Assembly (NCBI GenBank): GCA_001798135.1
Contig: MGRJ01000002.1
Coordinates: 1-58,817, forward strand
Length of the DNA: 58,817 nt
Direction: 5' to 3'
Source: Deltaproteobacteria bacterium RIFCSPHIGHO2_02_FULL_40_28
GTDB lineage: Bacteria > UBA10199 > 2-12-FULL-40-28
The first letter of the stretch is position 1, and every line of letters begins with the position of its first letter. Under the pieces are notes generated by a model. The model did not search any database and was not told the DNA's origin. It saw only the letters and a list, made by a program, of their open reading frames with translations. The position numbers and the translations under genes are program-made. Below, one piece after another: positions 51,940 to 58,817 of this stretch.

Positions 51940-54900
51940 ATGGGAGATACACCTATACCACCAATTGGCCTTGGGCCTGCCCTTTCGGGGCCTGTGGTTA
52001 TTCCACCAGACGAAGGTGAAGGTCCGTCATCTGTAGCACAGGCAGGAGTAACACTTCCAAATGCAGGCAGTGCAGAAATTCTGCGTGTACTTGAAACAGG
52101 AGGCTCGGGTTTTCTTGTGGAAGGTTCTCACTACCTTTTGCGTGGAGCGGGTGAAAGTTTGCCTGCCAGGTTTGGTACACATCAATTTTGGGTAACTCCA
52201 TCTGGTGAAAGTCGTGAAAGAGTGTTTTGGGAAGATGCTCTGGTATTTAATCGAGATGGGACACATCTTGTAGGCTTATGGAACCATGGATTTTTCAAGC
52301 GCACGAGTGACTTTCAAACCATTCATTCTCCCTTGGGCAATGATTACTTGGTAAGTACACGCCCTGATGATTGGGGTCGATATAAAATTTTCAATCAACA
52401 ATCTCGTGTCCGCGGTGGCGATGCCCTTGTTCTTTACCGCTCTTCTGATGAAATGTTTAATCCACCAGAAAGTTTATCTTTGGGAGGACAAACTTGGTAT
52501 TCTGATAACAGAGGACGTTTAGCTCTTCATCACATTGCTGAAATTCCCAATCTAGAATTTTTTTTCGACCAACTACCTACTGTTTACAATTCCGAAACGG
52601 CCAGGCTTGTTTTTGAATCTGATTCCTATCGTCCTGTAAGCGTTGATTTATCTCTTCAAGGCAGAAAACCCACTTCTGTTGAAGTAACCAATGAAGAACG
52701 CCAAAGAACTATTGGCCGTAGAGAGCAAGCACAAAGTACCACCTACCCCACACGAAGACTTTCTATTTTATGGGGAGAACAACTCGATATTACCGTAAAT
52801 ACCACAACAGGTGAGGTTACCACCCAAACACGAGGAGAAATGCTTAATGGCAATCCCTTGCGATTTGAGGGCTTAGCCCGCTTTGCTCAAATTTTGCGAG
52901 AAAGCCATCGAACTCAAGGAGATGATTTTGAAAGTTGGGCCAACTCTCTTCTTGATCGCCATCACTTCAATCCTCGAACCGCTCAACTCAAAATTGGAAA
53001 TGAAACTATTGCTCTTTCTCTTCCAGGATATCCTTCAGTCACTTTAGAGAGGGGTGCAAAAAAAGAAATAGCAGGCCAAAAAGTTTATACATACCGTTTT
53101 GTCTGGGGCCAAAAATTAGACGTGCATGGAATAAATCATGAAGGTTATTTTCAACTGCAACCTTCTGGCACAACCATGCAAGGGTATCCTTTGCAATACT
53201 CTACATCAGGACGAGGTCTTGAAGATTTAGCTCAGAGTATTTATGCCTTTCAAGAAAGAGCACAGGGGGTGCGCACTGTTCTTCCCCAAGGAAGAGTAGC
53301 GGAAATTGAAGATACACCCTTAAGAGCTTTGTTAGACAAGGCAGATAAGGCTACCGCCAATTGGGTGCGTTATGAAAAAATTGGAGATGATTTTAAACGT
53401 GTAGAAACTCCCAGTGGAGTTAAAAGACAACTGCATCAAGAAGGCATTCATACTTGGAACGATTTAAAGCGGTTTGCTGAAATAGCTTTAGAAAATGCAG
53501 AGGGGCGGTCGGTAGAATTAGTTGTAGAACAATATAATTTTGAATCCCTGGAACCTCCACACGATATGCTTTGGGAGCTTGCCCAAAGAATGACTTACCA
53601 ATTTCCTAACCAAGCTTTTTCTCTTGTGGTTCAAGGTGATCCTCTAGATCCTGCCACTGTTTACACCATCGATAAACAAGATATTCATTCTTCTTTAACT
53701 GAAACAAACATACAAGCCATGGCCTTTTGGGAACAAAATGAAATTACTGGTGCCCTAGCAGCCGAATTACAAACAACACCAACTCTCTTTGCTCTTTATC
53801 AAGCCATTCAAAGAGTTGGCAGAGACCATGCTCATGGGCAAGATAATCTGGGAGTTTTTTTAGAAGCTGTTTTTAACGAACACAACACAATAGCTCCCGG
53901 GATTACAAGAGCCCAAAGTATTCCACTGGATAGACGCACTCAAGTTTTATCCCTTTTAGAAGATTTAAAAGCCACCTTGCGCATAACAGCTCAAATTGCA
54001 GCTTCAGAGCACACCTTAGAAGTTCCTGCGGGTGCTTTTTATTGGGATCCAGTGGATACCATTCTGCGAGCGCACTCAGCCAATACATCTTCGGGAAATG
54101 CTAGACTCTCTTTAGGTGCAGGACAAATGATTGCCACTTTGGAGCTTTCGAGAAAGCTCATGGATTTGGGAAAACTACCTCTCGATTATCGGCTGATTGC
54201 CACCGATCTTTACAAACCAGCCAAAGCTCTCATCTGGGAAATTAATGAAAAAGGAACCAATGAATATGCCTTGAAACAAACACCAGTTAATCCCATGGGG
54301 CGAAAAAAAATCTATGTTTACAATAGCCGCCAGCGTGATGAAGTGATGAGGCGGTTTAGGCCCGATGCCGTTTTATTAAATGTTCCTGCCGGTGCTTTAA
54401 TGCCCGCCTTAGATGATGCCCTCATTCAAACAGCCAGGGGTTTTCATCCTGTTATTGCTACACCCGCTAAAGCCTATGCTGATCGAACGGGCCCAGCAAT
54501 GTCAACTCCTCGTGGACCCCTTGATGAAGAAGAAGCTTATTCTTACGAGTGGCTTATTCCTTACTTAGACATGTACTTTAGACTTTTAGGAAGAGATGTC
54601 ACCTTGGCCAATAATTTGGGTGTGATGGCTGGATTTTTTGAAGCTCCTAAAATTTTAAAAGGTGAAGAAGTCAACATGACTGTAGCAGCACCTACTTTTC
54701 GTCCACTCGGCATTTTAGCACGTGGCATGACCATGGAGCCCATGGATGAGCGGCACCGCCAAGCTAATTGGATGATTGATAAGCTTGATCATGGTACTGT
54801 TGAAAAACAACGTTTGTTGGGCTTGGAATTAATCCCCAGTTTGGAAATGGCTGCTTTTTTGATGGCAGGCGGTGCTAATAAAAATTTTCTTACCTATCGA

Positions 54901-56760
54901 TCGTCTCGCCTCATCATGCGTGATATTTTAAAACCTGGTAGAAGATTAGAAGATCCCGAACGAGCCGCGGTTTATACTGTTCTTGAAAATGAGAAAAGAC
55001 AAAACGTGGAAATTGGGGAAGAAATTACAGCAAGAGTAGCAAACCATTATGGGATGAGCACTTATCACTTAAAAACTCCTGATGGTTTGGTGGATGATTA
55101 TCGCAATTGTTTACCCAACAGCTTGGAAGGTTTGTTTATCATCAGAGGTACCCTGGCTGATGTTATTAGAGCTCAAGATAGAGAAGGTTTAAGAAACTTA
55201 ATTCGACGCATCAAAGATAAGGAATCTCTCAATGACTCCCGCAGAGGGCCCGTAGCAGAAGGAACCAGAAATGCCCGAGCGGGCTATATTGCCGAAATTA
55301 TCAGTTATGCCTACCAAGCTTGGGCTAGTAGGGAGAGCCCGGCTTACTATCCTGCTGGTATTGCACCCTATGCCAACTTCGAAGCTTTTTATGCTGATTT
55401 TTATCCAAGAGAATGGGTACAAGAAGGTGAAAAAGGAATTAAGGGTCTTTTAGCTTTTGCAAGAGCACATGCCATTGTGCTTCCCAAAATGGTTTACAGT
55501 GCCGAAGCAGAATACGATCACACAGCTCCCTATCATGCTCACTTTACTGCTCCAGAAGAACGTAAAATTTCCTATACCCCACCAACAAGAAATCTTCTTA
55601 ACAGAAGATGGCATATTCCTCGTGCAGTAGAAATTTATTTCCGTGCAGAACAACGCAAACAAAAAATTGAGGTTTTGCCAAATAATTATAACTCGCTTAG
55701 CCTTGAGAGACAAGTTGATCCTGTTTGGGGACTTCCCAAACCATGGGTTACTTATACCAATCTCACCATTCAACAAATGGCCTTGGAATTTAATTTGAGA
55801 ACTGCGCTTGCCATGCGGCCTGATGCCCAATTTATGAGGCAAAGTCTGCAAGAATTCATCAAACTTTTGGAGCCTCTTCAAGAAGATATTGGGCGTTTTC
55901 CAGAAATTACACAAAGACTCATAGCCATTCGCAACATTGCCAACAATTTGGATGTACTTTTAAATGCGCCAAGCATCCCTCCAAGAAATTTAATGCTGGC
56001 TGCTAAAGCTTTTCAAGAAGCCACTCAAGACTGGGTTGATTTATTTACTGAACGCATTAAAAACACAACAGAGTTAGCCAAACGTTTTATTAAAAACGCA
56101 CAAAAATTTCATGATGTAGAACTGGCCTTGCGAGATAAATTAGGTTTGGCTCCTTCGGTTTCTGTGAGCCACCTTTCAACTTTACCTCCACCGACAGTAA
56201 CACCACATGGTCCTGTGGTAGCAGTTGCTACTCCCCCAGACGTTGAAGAAACTCCAGCTCCAAGTCCTGATGATGGTTCTCCACGAGGTTCTGTGGTGGA
56301 TGGAATAGTTTGGGGAGGAGCCGACCTAATGCAAGAGGGCGGCCACAGATGGCCGCCCCTACATGAGATAACTTCTGGAGCTCTTGCTTTAAAGGAAAAA
56401 CTGTTGCCTCCTCCCATTGCACAAGCCGCAACGCCACCACCTGAGTTACCTCAAACTTTTGAAGATTTTAGAACCTTGCTTGTAAAACGTGGGTTTACAG
56501 ATCAATTGGATTATTGGGATGAAGAAAGTTTTGACACGATCAAAGAAGATCCTCTTTTTGCAGAATTAGTTGCAGCCATTCAAACTCAAAATCAAGATGA
56601 AGCAGAAGAAATTTTAAACCACATTGATGATTGGTTTACAGCCTATGGGGATGCTGCATCAGAGGGACATACCATTCCAAAAACAGGAATGGTAAGAACT
56701 ACCAATGGGGCAAGATTAACGGTTTTTCAATCGGTGCCGGGCACGCTTGCAAGCCATTGA
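51940..56760 (+). CDS. 1606-residue protein with internal duplication and Rossmann-like region
   Basis: It starts MGDTPIPPIGLGPALSG with AAGGA seven bases before. There is no signal peptide. Two related segments occur at about residues 267-322 and 381-437 (RLSILWGEQLDITVN...LARFAQIL against YRFVWGQKLDVHGIN...LEDLAQSIY): an internal duplication of about 60 residues. Around 720-830, LSLGAGQMIATLELSRKL then YRLIATDLYKP and PDAVLLNVPAGAL look like a SAM-dependent methyltransferase fold, with weak support. The rest is mostly alpha-helical with no recognised domain. A family D repeat (56335-56362) is read in frame in the Pro-rich C-terminal linker. The position after ABC genes may mean cotranscription. 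Confidence 0.55.
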   Translation: MGDTPIPPIGLGPALSGPVVIPPDEGEGPSSVAQAGVTLPNAGSAEILRVLETGGSGFLVEGSHYLLRGAGESLPARFGTHQFWVTPSGESRERVFWEDALVFNRDGTHLVGLWNHGFFKRTSDFQTIHSPLGNDYLVSTRPDDWGRYKIFNQQSRVRGGDALVLYRSSDEMFNPPESLSLGGQTWYSDNRGRLALHHIAEIPNLEFFFDQLPTVYNSETARLVFESDSYRPVSVDLSLQGRKPTSVEVTNEERQRTIGRREQAQSTTYPTRRLSILWGEQLDITVNTTTGEVTTQTRGEMLNGNPLRFEGLARFAQILRESHRTQGDDFESWANSLLDRHHFNPRTAQLKIGNETIALSLPGYPSVTLERGAKKEIAGQKVYTYRFVWGQKLDVHGINHEGYFQLQPSGTTMQGYPLQYSTSGRGLEDLAQSIYAFQERAQGVRTVLPQGRVAEIEDTPLRALLDKADKATANWVRYEKIGDDFKRVETPSGVKRQLHQEGIHTWNDLKRFAEIALENAEGRSVELVVEQYNFESLEPPHDMLWELAQRMTYQFPNQAFSLVVQGDPLDPATVYTIDKQDIHSSLTETNIQAMAFWEQNEITGALAAELQTTPTLFALYQAIQRVGRDHAHGQDNLGVFLEAVFNEHNTIAPGITRAQSIPLDRRTQVLSLLEDLKATLRITAQIAASEHTLEVPAGAFYWDPVDTILRAHSANTSSGNARLSLGAGQMIATLELSRKLMDLGKLPLDYRLIATDLYKPAKALIWEINEKGTNEYALKQTPVNPMGRKKIYVYNSRQRDEVMRRFRPDAVLLNVPAGALMPALDDALIQTARGFHPVIATPAKAYADRTGPAMSTPRGPLDEEEAYSYEWLIPYLDMYFRLLGRDVTLANNLGVMAGFFEAPKILKGEEVNMTVAAPTFRPLGILARGMTMEPMDERHRQANWMIDKLDHGTVEKQRLLGLELIPSLEMAAFLMAGGANKNFLTYRSSRLIMRDILKPGRRLEDPERAAVYTVLENEKRQNVEIGEEITARVANHYGMSTYHLKTPDGLVDDYRNCLPNSLEGLFIIRGTLADVIRAQDREGLRNLIRRIKDKESLNDSRRGPVAEGTRNARAGYIAEIISYAYQAWASRESPAYYPAGIAPYANFEAFYADFYPREWVQEGEKGIKGLLAFARAHAIVLPKMVYSAEAEYDHTAPYHAHFTAPEERKISYTPPTRNLLNRRWHIPRAVEIYFRAEQRKQKIEVLPNNYNSLSLERQVDPVWGLPKPWVTYTNLTIQQMALEFNLRTALAMRPDAQFMRQSLQEFIKLLEPLQEDIGRFPEITQRLIAIRNIANNLDVLLNAPSIPPRNLMLAAKAFQEATQDWVDLFTERIKNTTELAKRFIKNAQKFHDVELALRDKLGLAPSVSVSHLSTLPPPTVTPHGPVVAVATPPDVEETPAPSPDDGSPRGSVVDGIVWGGADLMQEGGHRWPPLHEITSGALALKEKLLPPPIAQAATPPPELPQTFEDFRTLLVKRGFTDQLDYWDEESFDTIKEDPLFAELVAAIQTQNQDEAEEILNHIDDWFTAYGDAASEGHTIPKTGMVRTTNGARLTVFQSVPGTLASH
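56335..56362. repeat. Family D palindrome, in frame in the 1606-residue gene
   Basis: GGGCGGCC and GGCCGCCC pair around ACAGAT, ending CCCCTAC. It is read as EGGHRWPPLH in the linker. Confidence 0.8.
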
Positions 56761-56779
56761 AAAATAACATAAACCATTT

Positions 56780-56803
56780 CGGGCGGGATAACCCCGCCCC
56801 TAC
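56780..56803. repeat. Family D palindrome between the 1606- and 635-residue genes
   Basis: GGGCGGGATAACCCCGCCCC followed by TAC; it lies in the 75-base spacer, 33 bases before the HD-protein ATG. Confidence 0.8.
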
Positions 56804-56835
56804 AATTTTGCGGGTAAGACCAGCTACATTATTTT

Positions 56836-58743
56836 ATGGCCAACATAGATCCCATTACATCAACAGATGATCCCCGTTTTTTAGAGGTGCTTGATGCCAG
56901 TGTTGCAACTTTTGAGGTACAATTTCTTGCTGCAGGACTTGGAGAAATTCCTCCTGCTACACGTACAGCAGCAAGAGATTATTTTGCGAGAACTCTTACC
57001 GTTGGTCTTGGAGAAGATTATGATGGTTTAAGACGCTGGGCACGTTTTTTTGGGGATTCTTGGAGAGGATATTTTGCAAGAGCAGGAAGAGACATGCATG
57101 CCTTAGAAATAGCTCTTGCACCTCGTGCTACAGATCCTGCCATTTTTCAAACTCACAGACCTCGCCTTCTAGCTATTGCGTACCGTTTAGGAGAAACAGA
57201 TCCTCTCCCAGAAAGAGAAGAAGTGGTCTTGCTTGGCGCTGAATTTTTTAACCTCATGCCTCCTCTCCCTGAAGGAGAAGATGCTCATGGTTGGGATGCA
57301 CTTTTAAGTGTAGAACAATTTAATCGCATCTTAGTGAGAGTATTTGCAAGTTATGAACACATTTTAAGTGAGCCTCAAGATCCCAGCTTAGAACAAAGAA
57401 TTTATCAACGAGCAGTGGCTCTCTTGGGATTAGTCACTTCACAAAGTCATCACAGACTTTGGGTTGTTCTTCAAAGAGTCAGACACTCAAGCGGTCATCC
57501 CTGGGAAAAAGCCTTTGTACATCCATTGCCACTTCCCACTGATTTGCCTGCTTGGGTTAATTTTCTAAATCGAGAGTATCGCCCCCAAAATCTTTATGCA
57601 CTCACCCCTGAATCTGAATACTTGAATGGAAAAGATTATACTCCCCAAGGCTTAATTGATCACTTAAAAGGCGATCCACTTTTAGCTACATTCTGGCCCA
57701 CCCTTGTGGGAGAACGTGAAGATGGTCTTACTTTAGAGCGACATACTCTCATGGCGCTTACCAATTATGAACGTTATGGAATGTCTACCCCACTGCCATG
57801 GGGATTAACTCCGGGTTTTATGCGATTAGTTTTTGCTCTTCATGATATAGGCAAACCTCTCGCATTGGCTTACGCAAACAAAGACGAAAGAAAAAGATGG
57901 GAACATGAGTTTACAGCAGCCATTATCAGAAATATTTTGCACCATTTAGGTTATAATTATTTCCATCAAGAAGTAGCTGTTACCCTCATTACAGATGGTT
58001 TTGGAAACAGCATGGCAGCCTATCGTACAGGAGTGCGCATGCTTGACGCCATTGCAAGAGATAATACGATCCTAGTAGGAAGTTATGAGTGGATGATTCT
58101 AAATCGTTTTGGTTTTAGGGGTGTCGATGCAGAAGCAGCTCTTACCGAAATTCATGATGAGCACACCATGGCCAGCTTAGCTGAACTTGCAACCCAGCGC
58201 GGAATAGGCGTTATTCAAAGAGCTGCAGGACGTCTCACAGTACGCCCTACAGAGCTTTTTGATCTTTCTACTTTATTTTATCGGATGGATGCAGGGGCTT
58301 ACACAACCACAGCCAATGATGGGGTTCCCATGATTCCTGTAATAGAGCGTTCGGCCTTTGATGATATTTTTGAATTTGGAACAGATCGTGTGGATTTTGC
58401 TCCTTATTTAGCTCCTTTTCCAGAAGGCATTCGAACCAGGTTAACCGAAAGGGAAAATGATCCCGCTCAAAATTATGATGCCTTTGCAGCCTTGCTCAGA
58501 GCACACGAGTACGCAGCAGAAGATTTAATAGATGCAGAAGAATTTGAATTCTTAACAGAAAATAATCCAGAATTACTTGGAAGAGTCATTGAAGTTGTTC
58601 AAAACAACGAACTTGCAGAAAGTGATATTTTAGACCTATTAAACGACTATTTTAATCCTGGTGGCACTCATTTGGAAAAACATGTTCTTGCTATGCGAGC
58701 CAGAGAACAAAGGATAATAAGACGGGTGGAAAAACTAATATAG
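56836..58743 (+). CDS. HD-domain protein, 635 residues
   Basis: It has no signal peptide and no obvious ribosome-binding site before the ATG. The HD-type metal motif is formed by H303 (LERHTLMAL), H336-D337 (LHDIGK) and a downstream His near 357 (WEHEF) and HHLGYNYFHQ. HD domains are metal-dependent phosphohydrolases of nucleotides or signalling nucleotides. The N-terminal 290 residues are helical without a recognised domain, and the C-terminal 170 residues are acidic (NNPELLGRVIEVVQNNELAE). It probably forms an operon with the preceding large gene. Confidence 0.65.
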   Translation: MANIDPITSTDDPRFLEVLDASVATFEVQFLAAGLGEIPPATRTAARDYFARTLTVGLGEDYDGLRRWARFFGDSWRGYFARAGRDMHALEIALAPRATDPAIFQTHRPRLLAIAYRLGETDPLPEREEVVLLGAEFFNLMPPLPEGEDAHGWDALLSVEQFNRILVRVFASYEHILSEPQDPSLEQRIYQRAVALLGLVTSQSHHRLWVVLQRVRHSSGHPWEKAFVHPLPLPTDLPAWVNFLNREYRPQNLYALTPESEYLNGKDYTPQGLIDHLKGDPLLATFWPTLVGEREDGLTLERHTLMALTNYERYGMSTPLPWGLTPGFMRLVFALHDIGKPLALAYANKDERKRWEHEFTAAIIRNILHHLGYNYFHQEVAVTLITDGFGNSMAAYRTGVRMLDAIARDNTILVGSYEWMILNRFGFRGVDAEAALTEIHDEHTMASLAELATQRGIGVIQRAAGRLTVRPTELFDLSTLFYRMDAGAYTTTANDGVPMIPVIERSAFDDIFEFGTDRVDFAPYLAPFPEGIRTRLTERENDPAQNYDAFAALLRAHEYAAEDLIDAEEFEFLTENNPELLGRVIEVVQNNELAESDILDLLNDYFNPGGTHLEKHVLAMRAREQRIIRRVEKLI

Positions 58744-58746
58744 AAA

Positions 58747-58817
58747 TCGTCATCGCGAGCGACCCTGAGCGCACAGCGAGGGGGAGCGTGGCGATCCAGA
58801 TTTAATCTGGATTGCTT
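58747..58817. repeat. Dispersed GC-rich repeat at the window end
   Basis: GTCATCGCGAGCGACCCTGA ... GGAGCGTGGCGATCC, then CCAGATTTAATCTGG, a small palindrome. Of the type widespread in bacterial intergenic regions. It may continue beyond the window. Confidence 0.6.

Overview
The window is about 58.8 kb of AT-rich bacterial chromosome (G+C near 40% by eye). It comes from a diderm: there are two Pal lipoproteins with CpoB, an outer-membrane porin ending in Phe, many lipobox proteins, and a LysM lytic transglycosylase. RNase J, PilZ signalling, delta-60 repeats, several toxin-antitoxin modules, very large proteins without known domains and dense palindromic repeats together suggest an uncultured deltaproteobacterium-like lineage (Myxococcota/Bdellovibrionota-like). 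This placement is an inference; no rRNA gene is present.

Layout. 0-7 kb: alpha/beta hydrolase, phosphohexomutase, metallophosphatase, a VapBC pair, a decayed YjjJ/HipA kinase and a large porin. 7-18 kb is mostly housekeeping: DUF4143 ATPase, RNase J, YchF, then a PilZ / pseudo-receiver / nitrilase operon read leftwards, then pal-pal-cpoB-tsaD-DUF2062-rsmA read rightwards with mostly overlapping or touching genes. 18-24 kb: one 2005-residue protein with AsmA/TamB-like beta repeats. 24-31.5 kb is an accessory island: a Panacea antitoxin with a RelE-like toxin, tRNA-Pro(CGG), a kinase + HTH pair with a leaderless-looking promoter, a second DUF4143 ATPase, and an 883-residue protein in which I recognise a pentein (arginine/agmatine deiminase-like) core. 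31.5-39 kb: peptide-binding lipoprotein, MltD-like transglycosylase, CoA pyrophosphatase, ComEC and TadA. 39-41.4 kb: an XRE regulator beside a roughly 1.06-kb very AT-rich gene-free segment bounded by 66-bp inverted repeats and carrying repeated short motifs. 41.4-50.3 kb: IlvB overlapping an acyl-CoA-binding protein, a delta-60 protein, CapA, a secreted propeller-like protein, tRNA-Gly(CCC), a broken FG-GAP gene and a gamma-glutamyltransferase whose N-terminus is built from repeats. 50.3-58.8 kb: an ABC-2 exporter pair followed by a 1606-residue protein and an HD-domain protein.

Three themes stand out. First, short palindromic repeat families are inserted inside reading frames, including four GTAGGGGC-type units in the pentein gene and units inside or before two signal peptides; this recalls the in-frame palindromic elements of Rickettsia. 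Second, several toxin-type genes have promoters so close to their ATG that their mRNAs should be leaderless or nearly so. Third, four large proteins (about a quarter of the window) lack evident export signals and mostly lack assignable domains. All function calls rest on motifs read by eye; no database search was run.
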